From Clostridia bacterium (GTDB lineage Bacteria; Bacillota; Clostridia; UBA1381; UBA9506): DNA of 64,000 nt. Position numbers and translations under genes: made by a program. The stretch is taken from NCBI GenBank assembly GCA_017935435.1, contig JAGBHP010000014.1, positions 47,619 through 111,618 of the forward strand, given 5' to 3'. Under the pieces are notes generated by a model that was not told the origin of the DNA, did no database searches, and saw only the letters and a program-made list of their open reading frames with translations. This document shows positions 36,623 to 45,598 of this stretch, in pieces. Every line of letters begins with the position of its first letter. Position 1 is the stretch's first letter.

Positions 36623-37283
36623 ACGCCCGATGCTTCTTTTGTCGATAGTTGAACGAGATAAAGGAAAAAAACTTATCAAAGAATTAGAAAATATTGATAT
36701 AAAGGTGAATTTTCAGACAGTCGGATTTGGTACTGCTCCTACGGAAATGATGGATATATTCGGACTCGGCTCAAACGATAAGGATATTATTATCAGCCTT
36801 GGCGCAGAGAACGTAGTTAAAGACATAATGGCAAACTTCGGCACAAAATTTGTCAGCCATTCAAAATACGGCGGTCTTATGATAATTCTTAAAGTGTCTG
36901 CGGCAAACAGAATTCTGAGTGAAATATTAAGCTTTAATAATGATAAAATTACTGAAAAAGGAAATGGTGCTATGAAAAACGAATATCACAATAACTTAAT
37001 TATTATATCAGTTAACGAAGGATATTCTGATGATGTAATGCAGGTTGCCAGAAAAGCGGGCGCAACAGGCGGTACTGTTATTAAAGGAAGACTTGCGGAA
37101 ATAGAATGGTTTGCTGAAATGGGCAAAACAGACTTAGACGGCGAACGTGAAATTCTTTGCATCCTCGCACCTCTAAAAACAAGCAAACAGATTATGGATG
37201 ATGTAAATAAGGAATTTGGATTAAACTCCGACGCAAACGGTATACTATTTGCAATCCCTACCGAAAAGGCTTATAAAATATAA
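36615..37283 (+). CDS. Tandem P-II-like regulatory protein
   Basis: 222 residues made of two P-II-like halves: residues ~1-110 (MLLLSIVERDKGKKLIKEL...GGLMIILKVSAANRI) and ~120-222, the second with the clear P-II block ARKAGATGGTVIKGR, a short T-loop-like stretch and EREILCILAPLKTSKQIM. P-II proteins bind ATP/ADP and effectors and regulate nitrogen or carbon transport. The start at 36615 overlaps the DUF1538 stop, behind GAGGAGGG. A fused dimeric P-II beside a DUF1538 permease suggests a dedicated gate-keeper. Confidence 0.85.
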   Translation: MSKRPMLLLSIVERDKGKKLIKELENIDIKVNFQTVGFGTAPTEMMDIFGLGSNDKDIIISLGAENVVKDIMANFGTKFVSHSKYGGLMIILKVSAANRILSEILSFNNDKITEKGNGAMKNEYHNNLIIISVNEGYSDDVMQVARKAGATGGTVIKGRLAEIEWFAEMGKTDLDGEREILCILAPLKTSKQIMDDVNKEFGLNSDANGILFAIPTEKAYKI

Positions 37284-37380
37284 ATATGATGAAAAAATTA
37301 TAGAGTCATTCAAAGGAAAAGTACCAATTATAACCTGTATTTGAATATAAAAGATTTGTAAATAGAAAGGATAAAGCATT

Positions 37381-38211
37381 ATGGCAAGAAATAATCAAAT
37401 AGAGGTAAAAGGAATAGACATTAGATTTAAAAAGATAAATCAGGACGAATATATATCTCTTACTGATATTGCTAAATATAAAAATCCTACTGATCCAAGA
37501 TTCACGGTATATAACTGGTTGAGAAACAAGGAAACTTTAAGGTTTTTGTGTGTATGGGAAGAATTAAATAATCCGGATTTTAACCGTATCGAATTCGATA
37601 CGGTTACAAAGGATGCTGGCACAAATGCATTTATGATTACTCCAAGTCAATGGATTGAGAAATTAAATGGTATTGGACTTACAGTTTCTGCAGGTAGATA
37701 TAATAGTGGAGTATATGCACATCAGGACATCGCATTTGAATTTGCAAGTTGGATTTCAGCAGAGTTTAAACTCTATATTATTAAAGAATTACAAAGATTA
37801 AAGGCAGTTGAACAGAAAGAACTTGAATGGAGCGCAAAAAGAGAACTTGCCAAAGTTAATTATCGTATACATACAGATGCCATAAAAGAAAATATTGTTC
37901 CTAATTTGAGCGAGAAACAGCTTGCGTTTGTTTATGCTAATGAAGCAGATGTTTTAAATATGGCACTGTTCGGTAAAACGGCAAAAGATTGGAGAACAGA
38001 AAATCCTGATAAGAAAGGTAATATAAGAGATTACGCGACAATAGAGCAACTTTTGGTAATTGCTAATATGGAAAGTTTTAATGCAATACTTATAGAACAA
38101 GGTGTACATCAAAGAGAAAGACTTGTGCAACTCAATGCTATGGCGAAATCACAGCTTCGAGTTTTAGAAAATCAAAACACATTAAAATTGCTGAAAGAAG
38201 GAAAAAGATGA
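37381..38211 (+). CDS. KilA-N domain protein
   Basis: A 276-residue protein with an N-terminal KilA-N DNA-binding domain (DEYISLTDIAKYKNP...TVYNWLRNKETLRFL, GVYAHQDIAFEFASWIS), a lysine/glutamate-rich middle and a C-terminal ~90-residue region (NMALFGKTAKDWR) of the type seen on phage antirepressor-like proteins. KilA-N proteins come mostly from phages and mobile islands. No other phage gene is nearby. The gene ends ATGA with the HAD gene and probably shares its transcript. Codons look more AT-rich than those of the flanking housekeeping genes. Confidence 0.85.
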   Translation: MARNNQIEVKGIDIRFKKINQDEYISLTDIAKYKNPTDPRFTVYNWLRNKETLRFLCVWEELNNPDFNRIEFDTVTKDAGTNAFMITPSQWIEKLNGIGLTVSAGRYNSGVYAHQDIAFEFASWISAEFKLYIIKELQRLKAVEQKELEWSAKRELAKVNYRIHTDAIKENIVPNLSEKQLAFVYANEADVLNMALFGKTAKDWRTENPDKKGNIRDYATIEQLLVIANMESFNAILIEQGVHQRERLVQLNAMAKSQLRVLENQNTLKLLKEGKR

Positions 38212-38855
38212 TATACGATACATACTTATTTGATTTCGATGGTACTTTGGTGGATTCTATGCCATCATTTATTTCGGTAATGTTGAGAATTTTGGATGAA
38301 AATGGTATAAAATATAAAAATGACATTATAAAGATTATTACTCCGTTAGGATATGCTGGCACTGCTGCATATTTTAAAGAATTAGGTGTTACCTTATCTG
38401 AAGAAGAATTGCTGAAGCTGATGAATGAATATGCATATAATGAGTATGCATACAATATTCAGGCAAAAACAAATGTGGCTGAGGTTCTTAAAGAACTTAA
38501 AATCAGAGGAGCAGATCTTAACATCCTTACGGCAAGTCCCCACAGAGTACTTGATGTATGCTTGAAAAGACTTGGAATATTTGATATTTTTACTAATATA
38601 TGGTCATGTGATGATTTCGGAAAAACGAAAGCGGATACGGAAATTTATAAAATGGCAGCTGAAAAGATAGGGAAACCTATTGGCGAAATATTATTTCTTG
38701 ATGATAATTATAACGCTGATAAAACTGCAAAAGCAGCAGGTATGAAGGTGTGTGGTGTTTATGATTCATCTTCTGCTGATTACATAAACGATATAAAAAG
38801 TATTTCAGACTATTATATTTATGATTTTTCAGATTTACTCGATTTAAAAATGTGA
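38208..38855 (+). CDS. HAD-family phosphatase
   Basis: A 215-residue HAD hydrolase, phosphoglycolate-phosphatase-like: nucleophile motif FDFDGTLVDS, a helical cap, TASPHR, and motif III/IV LFLDDNYNADKTAKAAGM. A 15-base tandem duplication (38424-38438/38439-38453) gives NEYAYNEYAY in the cap. It overlaps the KilA-N stop by four bases. The substrate is unknown. Confidence 0.88.
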   Translation: MIYDTYLFDFDGTLVDSMPSFISVMLRILDENGIKYKNDIIKIITPLGYAGTAAYFKELGVTLSEEELLKLMNEYAYNEYAYNIQAKTNVAEVLKELKIRGADLNILTASPHRVLDVCLKRLGIFDIFTNIWSCDDFGKTKADTEIYKMAAEKIGKPIGEILFLDDNYNADKTAKAAGMKVCGVYDSSSADYINDIKSISDYYIYDFSDLLDLKM

Positions 38856-38900
38856 TGTTAGACATACGAAAATCGCGATTATTTAAAAGGAGAGATAAAA

Positions 38901-39755
38901 ATGAAATTATCTGTTGAATTATACACACTTGCCCAAAGATTTGGTGATTTTAATGCCGTAGAGATAGCGAAGAAAGCAGGGTTTGATGCCATAGATTATT
39001 CGTATTATTATGATAAAGAATGTGACGATGTTTTAGGCGATGGCTATAAAGAATATGCACAAAAATTAAGAGAACATCTTGATGAAGTCGGTATACTCTG
39101 TAATCAGGCGCATGCACCGTTCACTTTTAAATATGGAATGGAAAAAAATATTTCTGAGCAGAAGTATCTTTGGATGGTACATGCTTTGGAATCTGCATCA
39201 ATTCTTGGCGCAAGCAATATAGTAGTACATTCAATAACAGTTCCTGAAGGTGTAAATTTTGAAGAGTATAATATTGAATATTATAAAAGTTTTATTCCGT
39301 ATTGTGAAAAATTTGGAATACATATAGCGGTAGAAAATTTGTTCGCTAGAGACACTAAAAGGAAAAGGTTAACCGGTAAACTGGGAAGCCCGGCAGAATT
39401 AAACAGCATAGTTGAAAAAATTAATTCTCCGTGGATTGTCGCTTGTGTGGATATTGGTCATGCCGCATTGACCGGATATGAACCTGAAGCTTTTATTAAG
39501 GGTATGAATCCGAATATCTTAAAAGCGTTGCATGTGCAGGATAATGACTATATTGATGACAGGCATATCTTGCCTTATACAGGAGAATTAAATTGGGAAG
39601 CAATTATGAGTTCTTTGAAAAAGGCAGATTATACCGGTGATTTGACTTTTGAAATTATTAAGTACTTAGACAGGTTCCCTGATGAACTTTTTTCAGAGGC
39701 ATTGAAGTTTTCTGCTTTGGTTGGGAAACACCTCATTTCGATTTTTAATAAGTGA
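38901..39755 (+). CDS. Sugar phosphate isomerase/epimerase-type TIM-barrel protein
   Basis: A 284-residue AP endonuclease-2/xylose isomerase-like barrel: AKKAGFDAIDYSYYYD, NQAHAPF, the glutamate in IAVENLF, CVDIGHAALTGYEP and a late glutamate in LTFEIIKYL, which are probable metal ligands. GGAGAG lies before the ATG. Family members isomerise sugars or inosose; the exact one cannot be told. It ends the AT-richer accessory patch, just before a promoter. Confidence 0.84.
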   Translation: MKLSVELYTLAQRFGDFNAVEIAKKAGFDAIDYSYYYDKECDDVLGDGYKEYAQKLREHLDEVGILCNQAHAPFTFKYGMEKNISEQKYLWMVHALESASILGASNIVVHSITVPEGVNFEEYNIEYYKSFIPYCEKFGIHIAVENLFARDTKRKRLTGKLGSPAELNSIVEKINSPWIVACVDIGHAALTGYEPEAFIKGMNPNILKALHVQDNDYIDDRHILPYTGELNWEAIMSSLKKADYTGDLTFEIIKYLDRFPDELFSEALKFSALVGKHLISIFNK

Positions 39756-39784
39756 TTTGTAAAGGATACACAAAGACGGGTCTG

Positions 39785-39813
39785 TTGTATTTTACTCGTG
39801 TCAAGTCTATAAT
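39785..39813 (+). promoter_or_regulatory. Sigma-A promoter upstream of the amidohydrolase-rsmB run
   Basis: -35 TTGTAT (39785-39790), 17-base spacer, -10 TATAAT (39808-39813). Confidence 0.65.
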
Positions 39814-39860
39814 AGTTAAAACACTTAGTTTTAAAAACAAACACATAACAGGAGAAGAAA

Positions 39861-40649
39861 ATGGTAATTGATTTTCACACACATATTTTTCCTGATTTTT
39901 TAGCGGAAAAAACGATAAATCTTTTGTCCCAACGGGCAGGTATTCCTGCTTTTTCTATGGGAGATATAAAAACTACGCTTAGTTCTATGGATGAAGCGGG
40001 CGTTGATATTTCGGTAGTGCTTTCGATTGCGACGAACAAAAAACAGATGACAAACGTAAACAATTTTGCGATAGAGCTTAATAAAAATGAGCGTTTTGTT
40101 GCTTTTGGAAGCGTGCATCCCGACGGTGACTGGCAAAGTGAGCTGGACAGGCTTGCAGAAAGCGGCATAAAAGGCATAAAGCTTCATCCCGACTATCAGG
40201 ATTTTTTTGTTGATGATACAAAAATGCGACCGATTTATGAATACATACTTAAAAAAGGGTTTATTTTATCCTTTCATTCGGGTCTTGATTTGGGACTTCC
40301 CGAGCCTATTCACTGTTGCCCAAAAAGAATAAAAAATACACTTTCTATGTTTCGTGGTGAAAAGGTTATTTTTGCGCATATGGTATCTATGAATGATTTT
40401 GAGGGAAATAAAGAGTTGGTTTGGGGCGAAGATGTCTATATTGATACCTCGGTTTTCCCATTTTATATGACAAAGGAGCAGTATAAAGAGGGGATTAAAA
40501 TGCACAAAAGCGATAAGATTTTATTTGCAACCGACCTTCCGTGGAGCTCGCAAAAGGAAAGCGTTGTTGCGCTTTTAAATCTTGGCTTAGATAGTGCTTT
40601 AAATGAAAAAATCCTTTATAAAAATGCCAAAAAGCTTTTAAACATCTAA
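39861..40649 (+). CDS. Amidohydrolase family protein (PF04909-type)
   Basis: A 262-residue TIM-barrel metal hydrolase: IDFHTHIFPDF with the HxH pair, GIKGIKLHPDYQ, ILSFHSGLD, IFAHMV and FATDLPWSS carry the ligands. It is related in fold, but not close, to the gene at 25634. It precedes rsmB by 14 bases and likely shares its transcript. No substrate can be given. Confidence 0.82.
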   Translation: MVIDFHTHIFPDFLAEKTINLLSQRAGIPAFSMGDIKTTLSSMDEAGVDISVVLSIATNKKQMTNVNNFAIELNKNERFVAFGSVHPDGDWQSELDRLAESGIKGIKLHPDYQDFFVDDTKMRPIYEYILKKGFILSFHSGLDLGLPEPIHCCPKRIKNTLSMFRGEKVIFAHMVSMNDFEGNKELVWGEDVYIDTSVFPFYMTKEQYKEGIKMHKSDKILFATDLPWSSQKESVVALLNLGLDSALNEKILYKNAKKLLNI

Positions 40650-40663
40650 AAGGAGGGTTTCTT

Positions 40664-41950
40664 ATGATGGATTGCAGAACTGCCGCTCTTAAAATCATTT
40701 ATGATACGTTTGAAAATGACAGTTTTTTAAATATTGCATATAAAAACCTGACTGAAAAAGAGGGGTATAAGGGGAGAGATGCTTCCTTTATAAAAGAGCT
40801 TAGCTTTGGCACGGTTAAGCATAAAATTACCATTGACCACATAATTTTTCAGTTTGTAAATAATAAGAAAAAAATATCTCCGTATATTTTAAATATTTTA
40901 AGGCTCGGTGTTTATCAGCTTTTCTTTACTGATAAAATTCCGCAGTCTGCGGCGGTTAATGAATCTGTAAAGCTTGCGGCTAAATTTGGAAAAGGCGCAG
41001 AAAAAGGGTTTGTTAACGCAGTTTTAAGAAATATCCTGCGAGGCAAAATAAATATGCCAAAAAAAACGGACAAGGACTACCTTTCGGTTACCTATTCCTT
41101 TACGCCGTCTATGACGGGGGCGCTGAAAAAAGCCTATGGTGCTGATTTTGCCGAGGAAATTATGAAAGCGTCAAATGAGCCTGCCGAAATTTCGGTAAGA
41201 GTAAATTCGCTTAAAACAAACAGGGACGAGCTTATCAGCCTTTTAAATGAAAAGGGAATTGAGGCAGAGAAAAGTGAAAAAACACCGCACGGGATTAAGA
41301 TATTAACGGGCGCAAACCTTCAAAACACCTCGCTTTATAAAAACGGGTATTTTACTGTGCAGGATACGGCATCTCAGCTTGCAGCTTTAGAGCTTTGTCC
41401 CAAAAAAGGTGAGTGCGTGTTAGACCTTTGCGCATCCCCAGGCGGAAAAACAACATATATGGCAGAGCTTATGAAAAATGAGGGTGTCATTTACGCCTAT
41501 GACCTATACGAAAAGAGAATTAATTCTGTAAAAGAGGCGGCAGAGCGCCTTGGTCTTAGCATAATAAAATGTGAAGCACGCAACAGTACGGAGGTAATCG
41601 AAGAATTTTTAGGAAAAGCCGATAAAGTGCTTTTAGATGCGCCCTGCTCAGGCTGGGGCGTCATAAGGCGGAAACCCGACATTAAATATAAATCTGAAAA
41701 CACGGATTATAAGGAGCTGACCTTGGTTCAAAAAGAATTAATCCGCACCGCTTCAAAATATTTAAAGCGGGGTGCAGAGCTTTTATATAGTACCTGCACG
41801 CTGAATAAAGGTGAAAACGAAAAAATCGTAGAAGGCTTTTTAAGCGAAAACGAAGATTTTGAGCTGATTTCTATGAAAACGTATTTTCCGAATACCGACG
41901 GCTTTGACGGTTTTTTCGTATCTAAAATCAGAAGAAAAACAGAGGAATAA
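40664..41950 (+). CDS. rsmB: 16S rRNA m5C967 methyltransferase RsmB
   Basis: Methylates C967 of 16S rRNA. The N-terminal NusB-like domain (CRTAALKIIYDTFEND) is followed by an SAM-dependent methyltransferase domain with LDLCASPGGKTTYMAEL, LDAPCSGWGVIRRKPD and the second catalytic cysteine in STCTLNKGENE. 428 residues is normal. The usual fmt-def genes upstream are missing. Confidence 0.95.
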   Translation: MMDCRTAALKIIYDTFENDSFLNIAYKNLTEKEGYKGRDASFIKELSFGTVKHKITIDHIIFQFVNNKKKISPYILNILRLGVYQLFFTDKIPQSAAVNESVKLAAKFGKGAEKGFVNAVLRNILRGKINMPKKTDKDYLSVTYSFTPSMTGALKKAYGADFAEEIMKASNEPAEISVRVNSLKTNRDELISLLNEKGIEAEKSEKTPHGIKILTGANLQNTSLYKNGYFTVQDTASQLAALELCPKKGECVLDLCASPGGKTTYMAELMKNEGVIYAYDLYEKRINSVKEAAERLGLSIIKCEARNSTEVIEEFLGKADKVLLDAPCSGWGVIRRKPDIKYKSENTDYKELTLVQKELIRTASKYLKRGAELLYSTCTLNKGENEKIVEGFLSENEDFELISMKTYFPNTDGFDGFFVSKIRRKTEE

Positions 41951-41952
41951 TT

Positions 41953-42987
41953 ATGGTTGATTTAAAAAGTCTTACAATGGAGGAAATGAAAGCGTTTGTT
42001 TTGTCGCTTGGCGAAAAGCCTTTCCGTGCAAAACAAATCTTTAAGTGGGTCTATCGAGGAGCTGAAATCTGCGATATGACCGACCTTTCAAAAGATTTAA
42101 GAGAAAAGCTTTTAAAAAATGCCTGTGTGGGAAACATCCAAATCGAAGAAAGGCTTATTTCAAAAGACGGAACAAGAAAATATCTTTTTAAGCTTTCTGA
42201 CGGCAACTTTATTGAAAGTGTTTTTATGAAATATAAGCACGGAAATACTATTTGCGTGTCCTCTCAGGCAGGGTGCGCAATGGGATGCAGATTTTGCGCC
42301 TCTACAATTGACGGTTTTTCAAGAAACCTAACCCCTTCTGAAATAATCGACCAGATTATGAAGACGGAAGAAGATACGGGCGAAAAAATTTCAAATATTG
42401 TTATGATGGGAATAGGCGAGCCACTTGCAAATTTTGAAAATGTTATAAAATTTTTAGAAAATGTAAACGCAGAAGACGGCTTAAATATAGGATATCGTCA
42501 TATTTCATTATCTACGTGCGGATTAGCTGATAAGATAAGGGATTTAGCAGATATTAACATCCCCATAACGCTTTCAGTTTCGCTTCATTCGCCGTTTAAT
42601 GAAAAGCGCTCGGATTTGATGCCTGTAAATAAAAAATTCCCTATCCCCGAGCTTATTTCGGCAATGCGATATTATTTAGAAAAAACGGGTAGACGAATCA
42701 GTATAGAATATGCTATGATAGAAGGGGAAAATGACACAAAGGAATGTGCAAATGAACTGGTAAGACTTTTTTCGGATATGCTTTGCCACGTGAATTTAAT
42801 TCCTGTAAACAAGGTAAAGGAAAGAGATTATAAAAAAACAAGCGCAGATAAAATTGAAGCATTTAAAAATAAGCTTTGCCGCATGGGCTTAAATACTACG
42901 GTAAGGCGCTCGCTTGGAAGTGATATAAACGCTGCTTGCGGTCAGCTGAGGAAAAACCGTATGAATAATGAAAATTTAAGTGATTGA
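41953..42987 (+). CDS. rlmN: Dual-specificity rRNA/tRNA adenine-C2 methyltransferase RlmN
   Basis: A radical SAM methyltransferase acting on A2503 of 23S rRNA and A37 of tRNAs. The cluster motif is CAMGCRFC in SSQAGCAMGCRFCAST; the other catalytic cysteine is in ACGQLRKN near the end. 344 residues, two bases after rsmB. Confidence 0.96.
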   Translation: MVDLKSLTMEEMKAFVLSLGEKPFRAKQIFKWVYRGAEICDMTDLSKDLREKLLKNACVGNIQIEERLISKDGTRKYLFKLSDGNFIESVFMKYKHGNTICVSSQAGCAMGCRFCASTIDGFSRNLTPSEIIDQIMKTEEDTGEKISNIVMMGIGEPLANFENVIKFLENVNAEDGLNIGYRHISLSTCGLADKIRDLADINIPITLSVSLHSPFNEKRSDLMPVNKKFPIPELISAMRYYLEKTGRRISIEYAMIEGENDTKECANELVRLFSDMLCHVNLIPVNKVKERDYKKTSADKIEAFKNKLCRMGLNTTVRRSLGSDINAACGQLRKNRMNNENLSD

Positions 42988-42997
42988 GGTGAAAAAA

Positions 42998-43735
42998 GTG
43001 GAGGTCGGAAGTTACACAGATATAGGAAAACAGAGAAACTTAAATGAAGATGACTACTACGTTTCGGACTATGTTTCGCGCTTAGAAGCGATATATGCCA
43101 TGGTTGCTGACGGTATGGGCGGACATGCCGCAGGAGAGGTTGCAAGCAGTATGGCAATCCACGTTGCGTGCGACTATATTGAGGCAAATTTTGAAGAAGA
43201 TAAAGGAGCTAAGGCAATTGAAGAGCTTTTAAAGGGAGCTGTGCTTTCTGCAAATAACGCAGTTTTTTCAAGCGCAGTTACAAAAGACGGTCTTTCGGGA
43301 ATGGGAACGACGCTTACAATGTGCTTTATCTTTGGGAAAAACTTAACGGCGGCGCACATTGGCGACAGCAGAATGTATTTATTCAGGCAGGGAAAGCTAT
43401 CCCAGCTTACTAAAGACCATTCGCTTGTGTCCGAGCTTGTTGAAAAGGGCAGTATCACAAAATATGAAGCCTTAAAGCATCCGCAGAAAAATGTAATAAC
43501 GAGGGCGGTGGGGTCATCGGCTGAGGTTACGGCGGACATCATAAATTGTGAGCTTAAAGAGGGGGATATAATTCTCCTTTGCACCGACGGACTTACAAAT
43601 GAGGTAACAGAAAGCGAAATAATAGAAATACTTAAAGAAAAAAATGTACTTATGGGTCATGCGCAAAGCTTGGTATTTCGCGCACTCGATAACGGCGGAA
43701 GAGATAACATAACCGCGGTTTTACTTAAAATATAA
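42998..43735 (+). CDS. prpC: PP2C-type Ser/Thr protein phosphatase
   Basis: Reverses PrkC phosphorylation. PP2C motifs: GKQRNLNEDDYY, MVADGMGGHAAGE, GMGTTLTM, HIGDSRMYL, LLCTDGLTNEV and GGRDNITAV. GTG at 42998 is preferred (GAGGTG six bases before), overlapping none of the partner; the longer frame from 42980 overlaps rlmN. It is followed 12 bases later by its kinase. Confidence 0.95.
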   Translation: MEVGSYTDIGKQRNLNEDDYYVSDYVSRLEAIYAMVADGMGGHAAGEVASSMAIHVACDYIEANFEEDKGAKAIEELLKGAVLSANNAVFSSAVTKDGLSGMGTTLTMCFIFGKNLTAAHIGDSRMYLFRQGKLSQLTKDHSLVSELVEKGSITKYEALKHPQKNVITRAVGSSAEVTADIINCELKEGDIILLCTDGLTNEVTESEIIEILKEKNVLMGHAQSLVFRALDNGGRDNITAVLLKI

Positions 43736-43747
43736 GGGGGTAGGAAT

Positions 43748-45583
43748 ATGAGTTCAGATTTAGTTATCGGCGGAAGATACGAAATAATCGAAGAAATAGG
43801 CAAGGGCGGTATGGCAGTTGTTTACAAAGCAAAATGTCAGGTTTTAAATCGCTATGTTGCTTTAAAAGTCCTGCGTCCTGAGTTCAGAGGCGACGCAGAC
43901 TTCGTTGAAAGATTTAAAATAGAAGCGCAAAGCGCAGGCGGACTTTCGCATCCGAACATTGTGTCGATTTATGACGTTTGTCAGGAGGATGGTCTAAACT
44001 TTATTGTTATGGAATATGTTGAGGGCATCACCTTAAAGCAGTATATTGCACGCAATGGCGTGCTTGGCTGGAAGGAAGCGGTAGACTATGCGGCGCAAAT
44101 CTGCGCAGGCTTAGAGCACGCTCATAAAAAGGGCATTGTGCATCGTGATATTAAGCCGCAAAATATTATTATAACCCGTGAGGGTACGGCAAAAATTACG
44201 GATTTTGGTATTGCTAAGGCAACAAATGCCGCAACTATTGAAATGGGAGCGTCAAATATGGGTTCTGTTCACTATTTCTCGCCCGAACAGGCTCGTGGCG
44301 GCTTTGTTGACTGCAAGTCAGACATTTATTCGCTTGGCGTAATCCTTTATGAGATGGTGACAGGCAAGGTTCCCTTTGACGGGGATAATTTGGTTACGAT
44401 TGCAATGCAACATTTAGAAAATGCGCCAACTGCACCAACAAAATTAAATCCTGAAATCCCAGAGTCGCTCGAAACAATAATCGGAAGAGCGATGTGCAAG
44501 GAAAAAACAGGAAGATATGATGACGTTACAAAAATGCTCATCGACCTTAAAAAAGTTTATATAGGAACGCCTGTTAAGCTGTCAGAATCAGACGTAAGCG
44601 AAGATACTCTCTTTATTCCGCCTATTATGGAGGAAAGAAAGCCTAAAAAGACTGATGATGGCGATGAAAAACAAAAGCGCTTTGAACGTGAGATAATTAT
44701 AGAGCCGACTTTAGACGGCAAAAAGAAGAAAAAACAAAAAGAGCCGAATCCAAAGGGCGATAAAATCAGCATTATAGCGGGAATTGTGACAGGGGTATTG
44801 CTTATTGCGCTTTTTGCGTTTGCGTTTAATTACATATTCTTAGGCGGAGGCGTGGGTGATATTGAAATTCCTGACCTTTCCGGCAAAACTATTGAAGAAG
44901 CAAATGAAATGATTAAAGAAACAAAGCTTACAATTGAAGTAAGCGGTGAAGAAAAAAGCGAAGAGTTTGATGTAGGCGAAATTATTTTCCAGGAGCCTGA
45001 AGCGAAAAAAATGGTTAAGGAAAACGCTAAAATTAAGGTTAAAATCAGCCTGGGCGGTGATGATGCGAAAATGCCTCAGCTTGCCACTATGGAAGAAGGC
45101 GAGGCTAAAAAGCTTTTAACTACGCTTAACATTAATTACACAGTAGCGCAGGAAGAAAGCGAGGATGTTCCCGAAGGATATGTTATAAGACAATATCCGT
45201 CAAACGGCACATCTATGAAAAAGTCTGATACCGCAACGATTTATGTAAGTAAGGGAAAAGCAGTAAAAACTGCAAAGGTACCGAGCTTAATCGGTATGAC
45301 GGAAAGTGCGGCAAAAAGTATGCTTGAAAGCTTAAACCTTTCGCTTGGAAACGTTTATCATCAGGAAAGCACGAAGCCTGAGGGAACAGTTGCAAAACAG
45401 TCGCTTCCAGCTGATACCGAGGTTAAAGAGGGAACAACTGTGGATATAATAATAAGTAAAGGGGAGGCACCCGCAGTTTCGCCTGAGCCGAGCGAAGAGC
45501 CGTCTAACGGAGAAAATGCAGGTGAAGGCGCAGACGAGGATAACACACCGTCAATCAGGCCTGTTCCCAACACTCTTGAATAG
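43748..45583 (+). CDS. prkC: Ser/Thr protein kinase with PASTA repeats
   Basis: A eukaryotic-type kinase responding to peptidoglycan fragments. Kinase domain: K40 (VALKVL), HRD at 132-134, DFG at 152-154; a transmembrane helix at about 345-367; then three extracellular PASTA repeats (starting IEIPDLSGKT, AKMPQLATME and AKVPSLIGMT) and a Pro/Glu-rich tail. 611 residues is typical; the next gene, rsgA, is the usual partner. Confidence 0.97.
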   Translation: MSSDLVIGGRYEIIEEIGKGGMAVVYKAKCQVLNRYVALKVLRPEFRGDADFVERFKIEAQSAGGLSHPNIVSIYDVCQEDGLNFIVMEYVEGITLKQYIARNGVLGWKEAVDYAAQICAGLEHAHKKGIVHRDIKPQNIIITREGTAKITDFGIAKATNAATIEMGASNMGSVHYFSPEQARGGFVDCKSDIYSLGVILYEMVTGKVPFDGDNLVTIAMQHLENAPTAPTKLNPEIPESLETIIGRAMCKEKTGRYDDVTKMLIDLKKVYIGTPVKLSESDVSEDTLFIPPIMEERKPKKTDDGDEKQKRFEREIIIEPTLDGKKKKKQKEPNPKGDKISIIAGIVTGVLLIALFAFAFNYIFLGGGVGDIEIPDLSGKTIEEANEMIKETKLTIEVSGEEKSEEFDVGEIIFQEPEAKKMVKENAKIKVKISLGGDDAKMPQLATMEEGEAKKLLTTLNINYTVAQEESEDVPEGYVIRQYPSNGTSMKKSDTATIYVSKGKAVKTAKVPSLIGMTESAAKSMLESLNLSLGNVYHQESTKPEGTVAKQSLPADTEVKEGTTVDIIISKGEAPAVSPEPSEEPSNGENAGEGADEDNTPSIRPVPNTLE

Positions 45584-45598
45584 GAGACATACATTTTT

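Noticed and set aside
37381..38211. Prophage remnant
   Set aside because: Only a KilA-N gene is present; no integrase, portal, capsid or attachment repeats were seen.
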